Shown: positions 1 through 6,652 of the stretch, in pieces | Layout of the letters: each line of letters opens with the position of its first letter | How positions within the stretch are numbered: position 1 is the first letter of the stretch | Source: Acidobacteriota bacterium | GTDB taxonomy: Bacteria > Acidobacteriota > Terriglobia > Acidoferrales > UBA7541 | Assembly (NCBI GenBank): GCA_019239815.1 | Contig: JAFAZL010000684.1 | Coordinates: forward strand, 1-7,835 | DNA length: 7,835 nt | Direction: 5' to 3' | The notes under the pieces: model-generated | What the model was told of the DNA's origin: nothing | Database searches by the model: none | Seen by the model: only the letters and a program-made list of their open reading frames with translations | Position numbers and translations under genes: made by a program

Positions 1-849
1 GGCGAAACACACGCGAAATTGTTGATCGATCAAATGCCGATGGTCGTTTGGACGACCGACAAGGAATTGCGCATCACATCATGCCTTGGCGCGCGCCTGG
101 GCGGCGCAAAAATCCGCAACGAGGAACTCCCTGGTAAATCCGTCTATGAATATCTGAAATGCTCGGACCGCCACACGACACCCATCGTCCAGCACTACGA
201 AGCGCTGCGCGGCGTACCGTCGCAGTTTGAGTACAGGCGCAACAGCCGCACCTTCGAGCTTCACCTTGAGCCGCTGCGCGCGCCCTCGGGAGAAATCATC
301 GGCTGCATCGGCGCCGGGCTCGACATCACCGAGCGCAAGAAAAGCGAAGAAAAGATTCAGTATCAGGCCACGCACGACGCACTCACCGGCCTTGCAAACT
401 ATCGCGAATTTCTCGATTCGCTCGAACGCGAAATCCGTCGCGGCGAACGCAGCAATCGCTCTTTCGCCGTGCTGCTGCTCGATCTCGACGAATTGAAAAC
501 GATCAATGATCGCTTCGGCCACCTCGCCGGCAACCGCGCGCTGAAAAGGCTTTCCGAAGTGATGAAGGAACAGTGCCGCGCTACCGATCTTGCGGCGCGC
601 TATGGAGGAGACGAATTCGCAGTTCTGTTGGTCGACGGTGATCCCGGAATGGCGCGTCAGATCGCCAGCCGTATCGGACACGCGCTCGCCGCACGGAGGG
701 AAGAGCCCCGCCTGAGTGCCAGCATCGGCATCAGCATCTTTCCGGATGACGGACGCAGCGTGCAGGATTTGCTCGAAGCCGCTGACCGAGAACTCTACCA
801 GCGCAAACGCGGCACAAGAAGCCGGGTAGCCCCAGCCCGCGCCCGATAA
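1..849 (+). CDS. PAS-GGDEF diguanylate cyclase (5' end missing)
   Basis: Likely makes cyclic di-GMP from two GTP in response to a signal sensed by its PAS domain. The frame is open to base 1 and a stop (TAA) lies at 847-849, so 282 codons of a longer gene are visible; the TTG at 19 is probably internal. The first third (about nt 19-333) reads as a PAS domain, opening with MPMVVWTTD and closing with the typical GLDITERK linker. The GGDEF domain follows (about nt 358-819): THDALTGLAN at its start, the metal-binding DLD at 481-489, and an exact GGDEF signature at 604-618. An RATD inhibitory site (577-588) sits five residues before GGDEF, so product feedback inhibition is expected. No EAL domain follows; the protein ends in a short basic tail. 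No membrane segment is visible, but the N-terminus is outside the window. It converges on the HAD gene with 8 bp between the stops. Catalytic activity is inferred from the intact motifs. Confidence 0.93.
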   Translation, partial: GETHAKLLIDQMPMVVWTTDKELRITSCLGARLGGAKIRNEELPGKSVYEYLKCSDRHTTPIVQHYEALRGVPSQFEYRRNSRTFELHLEPLRAPSGEIIGCIGAGLDITERKKSEEKIQYQATHDALTGLANYREFLDSLEREIRRGERSNRSFAVLLLDLDELKTINDRFGHLAGNRALKRLSEVMKEQCRATDLAARYGGDEFAVLLVDGDPGMARQIASRIGHALAARREEPRLSASIGISIFPDDGRSVQDLLEAADRELYQRKRGTRSRVAPARAR

Positions 850-857
850 CAAGATTT

Positions 858-1460
858 CTACGACGTGATCCCACGCTCCCATGGAGCAGGGACACGGACC
901 GAAGCCATGCCGGCCGCCGTCGCAGCCTGGATGCCCATCTCGGTGTCCTCAAACACGAGGCACTCTTTCGGATTTACTTCCAACTTTTCGGCGGCCAGTA
1001 AGAATGGTTCCGGATCGGGTTTGCCCTTCTTGTATTCACCGGCGCAAACCAACACGTCGAACTTGTCGAGCAGCTTCACCGCCGTCAGCGAAGCGACCAC
1101 CGATTCGCGTGTGCCGCCCGACACGACCGCAAACGGAATCCGTCGATGCTGCGCATTGATATGCTCGACAACTTCTGCGATAGCTTTCAATTGCGGCAAC
1201 AATTCGTAGTACAGATTTTCTTTCTCCGTGCAAACGGTCTCGACGACCATATTCAGCCCGTGCCGCTCGTTGAGCGTCGAGATGATTTTTGCGGTCGGCA
1301 TGCCGCCCCACGCATAGAACAGCTTCTCGTCGAAATCGCAATTCCATTTGCTCAGCGCGCTCTTCCACGCGATGTAGTGCAATGGCATCGAATCCGCGAT
1401 CGTCCCGTCGCAGTCAAACAAGTACGCCGCAAATCTACCGGCTGGCAACTTAAGTTTCAT
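858..1460 (-). CDS. HAD-superfamily hydrolase, beta-phosphoglucomutase/sugar-phosphatase-like
   Basis: A 200-residue soluble HAD-family phosphohydrolase, subfamily I with an alpha-helical cap. All four HAD motifs are present: DCDGT at residues 16-20 (nucleophile D16, acid/base D18), the motif II serine in VVSGGT (S114), the motif III lysine in GKPDP (K147), and the acidic pair in VFEDTEMG (E171, D172). Size and layout resemble YqaB-type fructose-1-phosphate phosphatases and beta-phosphoglucomutases. A small-phosphoester phosphatase is the safest call; the substrate cannot be read from sequence. The ATG at 1460 is the only ordinary start between the thiE stop and motif I. A purine-rich GAGGGAAGG lies about 15 bases upstream, farther than usual. 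It is the last gene of the leftward block, 75 bp after thiE. Being next to thiE, it could dephosphorylate a thiamine intermediate, but nothing in the protein shows that. Confidence 0.9.
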   Translation of the reverse strand: MKLKLPAGRFAAYLFDCDGTIADSMPLHYIAWKSALSKWNCDFDEKLFYAWGGMPTAKIISTLNERHGLNMVVETVCTEKENLYYELLPQLKAIAEVVEHINAQHRRIPFAVVSGGTRESVVASLTAVKLLDKFDVLVCAGEYKKGKPDPEPFLLAAEKLEVNPKECLVFEDTEMGIQAATAAGMASVRVPAPWERGITS

Positions 1461-1535
1461 CGCTCGTTCGTCAAACCTTCCCTCATGGAAATCTCGAATC
1501 CCAATCTTAGTTTCGTGGCAAGAACTGACGCTGAG

Positions 1536-2258
1536 TTATCGATGCGATTCCCTCAGCGCCGATATAGTTTCTGCAGGATCGCCGGCGTCCTGAAACAGTC
1601 GAATCGCCGCAATGCCGGCTGCGCCCGCAGCCGTGCATTCGCCAGCGTTTTTGAGGGTGATCCCGCCGATCGCAATCACCGGTACGGGCACCGCGACGCA
1701 AACCTCAGCAAGCTTTTTTACGCCCTGCGGCTCGCCGAATTGCGCCTTCGACGGAGTCGCGAACACCGGCCCGAAAAAAATGTAATCGGCTCCGTCGCGC
1801 GCCGCTGCTTTCGCACTTTCGAGTGAATGGCACGACGCTCCAATCAAAAATTTGCCGTTCCCTCTGAAGAGGAATTGCGACGCGGCACCATGATCGCTGA
1901 TCACCACGCCGCATGCGGTCCTCTTCGCCCACTTCGCTACGTCGATAACCGGCAAGCCTGATTCGCCGAGGTGCACGCCGTCCAAACCTTCCGTGACGGC
2001 CACGTCCACGCGATCGTTGACGATGATCCGCTGCGCGCGGTTCGAGCCCGATGATCGGGTCCGCGCGAGCACCTCTCGCGTCAGCGCAGCCAAGCGGCGG
2101 GCCGGTAGATCCTTCTCGCGAACCTGCACCCAATCGACTCCCGCCGCCGCAATCGCCGTGACTTTCTCAACGAGCGCCGTTTCAGCAACTTCTAACCGGA
2201 CGGAAAGACTCTGCCGATCGGTCACGTAGCACAAAATTGGATTTTCGCGATCGAGCAC
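1536..2258 (-). CDS. thiE: Thiamine-phosphate synthase ThiE
   Basis: Joins hydroxymethylpyrimidine diphosphate and the thiazole phosphate (HET-P) to make thiamine monophosphate and pyrophosphate, in the cytoplasm. The 240-residue protein follows the ThiE TIM-barrel pattern from end to end: YVTDR (11-15), VQVREKDL (44-51, diphosphate and substrate contacts), IIVNDRVDVA (78-87), DGVHLGESGLP (93-103), IGASCHS (139-145), GPVFATPSK (163-171), PVIAIGGIT (193-201) and AAGAAGIAAIRLF (210-222). It is somewhat longer than the usual 210-225 residues because of extra sequence around residues 109-135. The start is GTG at 2258; an in-frame stop lies just upstream, so no earlier start exists. No clear ribosome-binding site is seen, and the gene begins 15 bp after the small membrane protein's stop, which suggests translational coupling. 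No TPP riboswitch or other thiamine gene is visible. TenI-type aminotransferases are related, but the complete ThiE motif set favours the synthase. Confidence 0.93.
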   Translation of the reverse strand: MLDRENPILCYVTDRQSLSVRLEVAETALVEKVTAIAAAGVDWVQVREKDLPARRLAALTREVLARTRSSGSNRAQRIIVNDRVDVAVTEGLDGVHLGESGLPVIDVAKWAKRTACGVVISDHGAASQFLFRGNGKFLIGASCHSLESAKAAARDGADYIFFGPVFATPSKAQFGEPQGVKKLAEVCVAVPVPVIAIGGITLKNAGECTAAGAAGIAAIRLFQDAGDPAETISALRESHR

Positions 2259-2273
2259 CGGCGGACTACCAGA

Positions 2274-2540
2274 CTACTGTGGTCGCACACTCGAGGATGG
2301 CGCGGCGTTGCCTTCGGAACTGATCATCCGGATCGCCAGAAAAATATCCAAGATTCCAAGCCCGCTCACCGCGCCCCGAAACGACGGATGCAGCAGGATT
2401 GGCATCAACGATGGAAAATGCGACAGGAAATAGTTCTGTTCCCATATGCCCGTCCACGGCAGGTAAAACAACACCGCACCCATCATGCAGCACACGACAA
2501 CAAGGACCGCGCTCAGAACCCGATTCATCGGGTAATCCAT
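2274..2540 (-). CDS. Small two-helix membrane protein, function unknown
   Basis: An 88-residue protein that I do not recognise. A hydrophobic helix spans about residues 8-28 (VLSAVLVVVCCMMGAVLFYL). A short polar, aromatic-rich loop follows (PWTGIWEQNYFLSHFP), then a second hydrophobic stretch around 45-70 interrupted by HPSFRG, and a short polar tail. With K/R at both ends, a hairpin with both termini in the cytoplasm is plausible. Start candidates are ATG at 2540 and ATG at 2528 (residue 5); neither has a strong Shine-Dalgarno sequence. It lies 24 bp after the TPR gene's stop and 15 bp before thiE, so it is almost certainly co-transcribed with both. Its clear hydrophobic pattern and snug operon position argue that it is real. 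A role as partner or anchor for the large TPR protein is only a guess. Confidence 0.75.
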   Translation of the reverse strand: MDYPMNRVLSAVLVVVCCMMGAVLFYLPWTGIWEQNYFLSHFPSLMPILLHPSFRGAVSGLGILDIFLAIRMISSEGNAAPSSSVRPQ

Positions 2541-2564
2541 TCGCAGTTCATGAGCGCGGAATCA

Positions 2565-5500
2565 CTACCGGGTTGTCTTTTGCAGAGCGGCGATGCGCTC
2601 GCCCACGTCGCGATAATCAATGTTGACCGCGTAGACCTGTGAAAAACTCTTGAGTGCTGCGTCGGATTCGCCCGCTGATTCCTGGGCCACACCCAAATCA
2701 TACCGCAACGCGAGCGCACTTTCCGGTTCGACGGCTGGCAGTCTCAGCGCGCGCTCGTACCACAGCGCCGCGATCGACGGCTGGTTGCTATCCATGAACG
2801 CGAGACCGAGCAGTGTATAGCACTGCATCGTGTACGGAAACTTTCGTCCGTTTTCGGCGGCCTTGGCCACCTTCTGGAATTCACTGATCGCTTCTTCGAG
2901 CAAACCCATTTCGCGGAAGGCGATACCCAGGTTGTAGTGCGTCTCGAGATCTTCCTCTTCGGCTCCCATTTCGCCGAGTTCCGCGCGGAATTCTTCGAAA
3001 ACTTCTTTGAGCGGGCCGACTTCGATCTGCGATATCTCGCTTTGCCCGGTGCCGGCGTTGCTGTTTGCAGGCGCCGGCGCTTCGTGCTGCGCGGTCGGAG
3101 CCGATGAGAACTCTGGCGAGAGTTCGCCAATGCCAAGCTGATCGATCTCATTCGCCAGATCGGCCAAAAATTGATCCGACGCCAATCCAGAAGCGGCATC
3201 CTGCGCGACTGGCTCCGCTTCACGCCGCACAATCGGAGTTTCCGGCGGCCGTTGGTCGTACGCAGGTACGATCGGCTCTGGTTCAAGCACCAATTCGTAG
3301 TCCTGCTCGACCTCAAACTCCGATTCGGGCTTCGAAGGCTTCGCGGCAACTGGCGCCGGGGGCACAGGTTCGGCCATCGGCGGTTCGTGCTTGGTCTGTT
3401 CCACGGGAATAGAAATTTGTTCGGCGTGTGGCGCGGTTTCTTGAACCGGCTCTGCTTCCGCCACTGGAATTTCGATTTCTTCCGCAGCGGGCGTCTCGAC
3501 CGGAATATCAAACTCTTCGGCAGCGTTGCCGGCGTGGGATGGAGCAACAGGCGCGGGCGCCTCCGGAGCTGCGGCAACCGGCTCGTCGCTCGAAATCGAA
3601 AATTCCTCGACGGCCGAATGGACAACCGGCTCAGCCGAGACCTCAAATTCGGGCGCTGCTTGTTGCGCAGGCGCAACGGAACCGGACGCGGCTTCGGTTT
3701 CGTTCGCCGGCTCTTCGAGCATGTTCGCCCATTCGTCCGACAAATCCACTTCATGGACAGGCTGCGTCTGAGGCGCATCGGCCGGCAAGCCGTTGACTTC
3801 TTCAATCTCAATCGACGGCTCTTCGACTATCTCCTCGGAGGATGGCACAGCGCCTTGGGACTCGGCGGCATCGGAGGCCGGCTCGGCAGAAAGCTCCGGC
3901 AATTCTTCGACAGCGGTGGCTTCGGCGTCGTGCTCCGCAAGCGACGCGGCTGGTGTCGCGACTTGCGGCTTGCCGAACAACTCTTCGTCCGTCAAACCCG
4001 CGGCGCGCTGGAATCGGCGGCGCAATTCGGCAAAACGCTCCGCCCCGCGCGCATCGTTGCGCTCGGTATAAATCGTTTCGAGCTTCGCGGCGAGTTCCGC
4101 GGTGCGGCGATCGTCACCCGCGCCCAAAACGAAATCGAGCAGCTTTTCGAGCGTCGGCGTATGGCGCGGCGCGCGGCGCAAAATCGCTTCGAGCAGGCCG
4201 ATGGCTTTCTGGGTTAAGCCGTAGCTCGCGAAGAGATCGACGTCAGTGAGCGACTGCGCGATGAATTTCTGCGTTTCGTCGTCGAGGGCTGGTTCGACCG
4301 GCGCAACCGGCTGCTGCGGCTGCACTGGCTGTTGTGCGAGTGGCTTCGCCTTCACTTCCGGCGCAGACGGCTCCAGGTCGGGGCGTAACTTGGGGGCGGG
4401 CGGCTTCGCCAGCTCGACAGGCGCGTGATCTTCCAAGGGAATCGCCATTCCCCCGGATTCCGGCGCCACCAAACCCATGCGGCGCAAAACATCGTTGAGC
4501 TTGCGCTTGGCTGGTTCGCTTTCGGGCTCGCGATCAACAAGTTGCTCGAAGATCTGTTTCGCACGCTCCAACTTGTTTTCGCCGACCAACGCATCGCCTA
4601 AATGCGCGAGAGCATCGGGCAAACGGAACGAATCGCTCGTGCGGCCATACAATTCAACCAGCCACTCCAGCGGCTCAAGCCTTCCCGGCATGCGCTCCGA
4701 AAGATCGGTCAGCAGCTTGCCCACAATCTCGTGCTCGCCCGCATCTATCATGGGGATGCGCGTGCGATCGAGGATCGCCATCGCGCGATCGGTCTGCGCG
4801 GATTCGAGCTGCGCTTCCACCAATTTTTGCGCGGGACCAAAATTCTTCGTGTCGGCGTCGAAAATCTTCAGCGCGAGCGCGCTTGCCTGGTCCCACTTCA
4901 AACTCTTGATGTAGAGATCCAGGAGCAGCTCCGCCTGTTCGCCACCCTTTTCGAGGTCGGGAACCTGTTCAAGCACTTCGGCGGCTTGCGCGAAGTTGCC
5001 CTGCGTCGAGTGCACCCGCGCCTTGAGAATGACCGCCGCAAGATTTTTTGGATCTAGCTTGATCGCTTTGTCGGCCAGCTTTTCGCATTCTGCCTGGTCG
5101 CCACGGGCAAGCGCGCGCTGGCTGGCCGCGATATACGCGTCGACCGCTTCGTGGTTCTGCCCCATCGCCTGATACAAATCGGCGAGGCGCACCTGGATGC
5201 GCAGGTTATCCGGCTCGGCGGCCAACAATTTCTTCAGCAACGATACCGCTTCCGCCTGCCGGTTATTCTTGAGGTGAATCTCAGCCAGTTGCAGGAACAG
5301 CGGCCGCGCCTCGCTCATCACGCCTTGCTGAACATAAAGGTCAGCAAGCTTCTCGAGTGGGCGAATCTCTTCCGGTGCCAACTTGGCGATGCGCTTGTAA
5401 ACGGCAATCGCCTTCGTCAGAAACCCGTCGCCGACAAAAATCTGCGCCAGCCTCTCGAAGTAGTCGATGGCCTGAAAGGTTTCGCCCTGGCGGATATACA

Positions 5501-5642
5501 GCTCGCCGACGGTCATCAGCGTGACCTGATCGCGCGGCTCATGCTTCAGAATCTGCTGGTATTCGGCGATGGCCTGGGCGACCTTGCCCTGGTTGAGGAG
5601 TTTCTGTGCGGCTTCGACGTATTTGCTTTTGTTATAGGCCAT
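2565..5642 (-). CDS. Large tetratricopeptide-repeat scaffold protein with acidic linker
   Basis: A 1025-residue soluble protein built of TPR helix pairs, which usually hold protein complexes together; its partners are unknown. Residues 1-390 are tandem TPR-like repeats (for example AIAEYQQILKHEPRD, EAVSLLKKLLAAEPDN). Residues 391-451 are a proline/glutamine-rich linker. Residues 452-556 form a second helical module (VDLFASYGLTQKAIGLLEAIL). Residues 557-875 are a low-complexity Ala/Glu/Pro linker, surely disordered, with repeated EEF/EEI-x-I-P-V motifs. Residues 876-1025 are a C-terminal TPR module (ETHYNLGIAFREMGLLEEAI) ending in NIDYRDVGERIAAL, a pattern I know from large TPR proteins of Acidobacteriota and Deltaproteobacteria. 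I chose ATG 5642: the open frame extends to 5786, but the extra 48 codons encode non-TPR, Arg/Cys-rich sequence and overlap a likely promoter. No signal peptide or membrane segment is seen. It heads the block with the small membrane protein and thiE. Confidence 0.9.
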   Translation of the reverse strand: MAYNKSKYVEAAQKLLNQGKVAQAIAEYQQILKHEPRDQVTLMTVGELYIRQGETFQAIDYFERLAQIFVGDGFLTKAIAVYKRIAKLAPEEIRPLEKLADLYVQQGVMSEARPLFLQLAEIHLKNNRQAEAVSLLKKLLAAEPDNLRIQVRLADLYQAMGQNHEAVDAYIAASQRALARGDQAECEKLADKAIKLDPKNLAAVILKARVHSTQGNFAQAAEVLEQVPDLEKGGEQAELLLDLYIKSLKWDQASALALKIFDADTKNFGPAQKLVEAQLESAQTDRAMAILDRTRIPMIDAGEHEIVGKLLTDLSERMPGRLEPLEWLVELYGRTSDSFRLPDALAHLGDALVGENKLERAKQIFEQLVDREPESEPAKRKLNDVLRRMGLVAPESGGMAIPLEDHAPVELAKPPAPKLRPDLEPSAPEVKAKPLAQQPVQPQQPVAPVEPALDDETQKFIAQSLTDVDLFASYGLTQKAIGLLEAILRRAPRHTPTLEKLLDFVLGAGDDRRTAELAAKLETIYTERNDARGAERFAELRRRFQRAAGLTDEELFGKPQVATPAASLAEHDAEATAVEELPELSAEPASDAAESQGAVPSSEEIVEEPSIEIEEVNGLPADAPQTQPVHEVDLSDEWANMLEEPANETEAASGSVAPAQQAAPEFEVSAEPVVHSAVEEFSISSDEPVAAAPEAPAPVAPSHAGNAAEEFDIPVETPAAEEIEIPVAEAEPVQETAPHAEQISIPVEQTKHEPPMAEPVPPAPVAAKPSKPESEFEVEQDYELVLEPEPIVPAYDQRPPETPIVRREAEPVAQDAASGLASDQFLADLANEIDQLGIGELSPEFSSAPTAQHEAPAPANSNAGTGQSEISQIEVGPLKEVFEEFRAELGEMGAEEEDLETHYNLGIAFREMGLLEEAISEFQKVAKAAENGRKFPYTMQCYTLLGLAFMDSNQPSIAALWYERALRLPAVEPESALALRYDLGVAQESAGESDAALKSFSQVYAVNIDYRDVGERIAALQKTTR

Positions 5643-5748
5643 TCGCGAGCTCAGACGACAATTCCAGACAATGAGCCGTCCGCGCCGAGTGCAGGCGACG
5701 CAATTCCGCGCCGCGCGGCGTGAGGCCGGCAGAGTTCGTGCTTTAGGT

Positions 5749-5777
5749 ACGCTACAGGCGGGTTTAGGGCAAGTCAA
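5749..5777 (-). promoter_or_regulatory. Sigma-70-like promoter for the TPR-thiE block
   Basis: On the minus strand the -35 box is TTGACT (5772-5777, five of six consensus bases), followed by a 17-base spacer and the -10 box TAGCGT (5749-5754, which keeps the key TA....T). Transcription would begin near 5742, leaving about 100 bases of leader before the ATG at 5642. The -35 and spacing are good but the -10 is only fair. The location, upstream of the first gene of a four-gene block, supports it. Confidence 0.45.
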
Positions 5778-5782
5778 CGCAC

Positions 5783-5793
5783 CCAAAGTTTGG
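5783..5793. promoter_or_regulatory. Dyad CCAAA-C-TTTGG upstream of the -35 box, possible operator
   Basis: A perfect 5+1+5 base inverted repeat, extendable by two more pairs (AC with GT) if one bulged base is allowed. The single-base centre makes an RNA hairpin impossible, so a protein-binding DNA site is the sensible reading. It begins 6 bp upstream of the TTGACT box, where a regulator could touch RNA polymerase. A dyad this short can occur by chance. Confidence 0.3.
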
Positions 5794-5904
5794 TGTGAGC
5801 CACCAGTTATCCCCGTTGCTAGTAGGAAACTTGTCGGCGAAGCCCCGGCGAAGGCGTTTGTGATCAGCTAAGGGTGCCGAAGGGCTAACGGCGGCGATCT
5901 TTAT

Positions 5905-5941
5905 AAAAAGGTCAGAAATCGAAGCCTGCCTGCCGTTCTGA
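5905..5941 (-). terminator. Weak candidate intrinsic terminator after rnhB
   Basis: Read leftward from the rnhB stop, TCAGAA (5936-5941) pairs with TTCTGA (5912-5917) around an 18-base loop. After two C residues comes a run of five T (5905-5909). The stem is short and only one-third GC, and the loop is large, so efficiency would be poor. Position, 21 bases after the rnhB stop, is the main support. Confidence 0.28.
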
Positions 5942-5962
5942 AGGCTAGTTACAGGACCAGGC

Positions 5963-6652
5963 TTAGTCCGCGTCAGCCGAAAATTCCTCGGGCACGGGAA
6001 TCGGATCGGGCAGCAGATCGATCTGGACAGCGCCGCTGGCCCAGCAGCCGCATTCGCGGACCGGCGCGAAGGAGTACCGATGCAGCGGCGAAGCCCCATG
6101 CTTTCGCAGCGCCTCAAGATGCTCCGGCGTGGCATACCCTTTGTGCGACGCCAAGCCATACTGAGGATAGACGGCGTCCAACTCGTGCATCCGCGCGTCG
6201 CGATACGTCTTCGCCAGGATCGACGCTGCCGCAATCGAAACGCAGCGCGCGTCGCCCTTGATCAGGGATTTCTGCTCGATCAACACGTCGAGCTTCACCG
6301 CATCAATTAATAAGTAGTCGGGCTGCACAGTGAGCTGCTCGAGCGCAGCCTTCATCGCCTGCAAGCTCGCCTGATAAATGTTCCACGCATCGATGCGCTG
6401 CGAATCGATTTCCGCGACGGCCCAGGCCACCGCGTGTTCCTTAATGCGCACAGCCAGCACTTCGCGGCGCTCCGCCTGAATCTGCTTGGAATCGTCGAGA
6501 CCGACAATCCGCCGTTTCGGATTGAGAATCACCGCGGCAGCCACGACGGGCCCGAAGAGCGAGCCGCGCCCAACTTCGTCGAGCCCGGCGATGCGCGTCC
6601 AGCCCAGCTTGCGCGCTTCTCGCTCGTAACGTGAAGAGCAGAGGCGCGTCAT
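5963..6652 (-). CDS. rnhB: Ribonuclease HII
   Basis: Cuts the RNA strand of RNA/DNA hybrids and starts removal of single ribonucleotides misplaced in DNA; cytoplasmic and metal-dependent. The 229-residue protein has the full RNase HII signature: IAGLDEVGRG (21-30), GLDDSK (51-56), the aspartate in LLID (D117), KGDARCVSIAAASILAKTYRD (132-152), and the C-terminal YGLASHKGYATPEHLEAL and GASPLHRYSFAPV. The DEDD catalytic set is D25, E26, D117 and D134, assigned by spacing to known family members. GRG at 28-30 is the ribonucleotide-sensing motif. A tail of about 30 residues follows the core; it carries CGCW and a proline/acidic end and is somewhat longer than in compact family members. The start is ATG at 6652, about 20 residues before the DEVGRG core, with no obvious Shine-Dalgarno sequence. 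It lies between the upstream permease gene and the TPR block, apparently with its own promoter. Confidence 0.97.
   Translation of the reverse strand: MTRLCSSRYEREARKLGWTRIAGLDEVGRGSLFGPVVAAAVILNPKRRIVGLDDSKQIQAERREVLAVRIKEHAVAWAVAEIDSQRIDAWNIYQASLQAMKAALEQLTVQPDYLLIDAVKLDVLIEQKSLIKGDARCVSIAAASILAKTYRDARMHELDAVYPQYGLASHKGYATPEHLEALRKHGASPLHRYSFAPVRECGCWASGAVQIDLLPDPIPVPEEFSADAD

Larger units (their letters stand above)
5643..5962. other. 320-bp spacer between rnhB and the TPR gene
   Basis: No convincing gene is seen here. Read leftward, it holds a weak hairpin plus T-run just after rnhB, an 8-base direct repeat CGGCGAAG at 5835-5842 and 5846-5853, a CCAAA-C-TTTGG dyad, a sigma-70-like promoter, and then about 100 bases of GC-rich leader before the TPR start. 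One leftward frame stays open from within rnhB to the stop at 5764 but has no ATG or GTG inside the spacer. I saw no match to the conserved cores of the TPP riboswitch, tmRNA, RNase P RNA or SRP RNA. Confidence 0.6.

Noticed and set aside
79..882. A 267-codon minus-strand frame over the diguanylate cyclase.
   Set aside because: It is antisense to a gene with intact PAS and GGDEF motifs and its own product has no recognisable domain.
1461..1535. A separate promoter before the HAD gene (TAAGAT as a -10 box).
   Set aside because: No -35-like sequence lies at a workable distance; read-through from thiE is simpler.
2744..3811. A 355-codon minus-strand frame inside the TPR gene.
   Set aside because: It is a frame-shifted reading of the same linker, Arg/Ser/Pro-rich, with no recognisable fold.
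3171..4217. A 348-codon plus-strand open frame opposite the TPR linker.
   Set aside because: It lies antisense to the Ala/Glu/Pro-rich linker, whose codon pattern clears stops on the other strand. The translation is Arg/Phe/Leu/Gly-rich with no domain.
5643..5742. A TPP riboswitch in the leader of the thiE-containing block.
   Set aside because: The conserved TPP elements are absent; only a chance CTGAG is present.
5643..5786. A 48-residue N-terminal extension of the TPR protein.
   Set aside because: The sequence is Arg/Cys-rich and unlike the TPR start, and it overlaps the predicted promoter; MAYNKSKYVEAAQKLL is the natural beginning.
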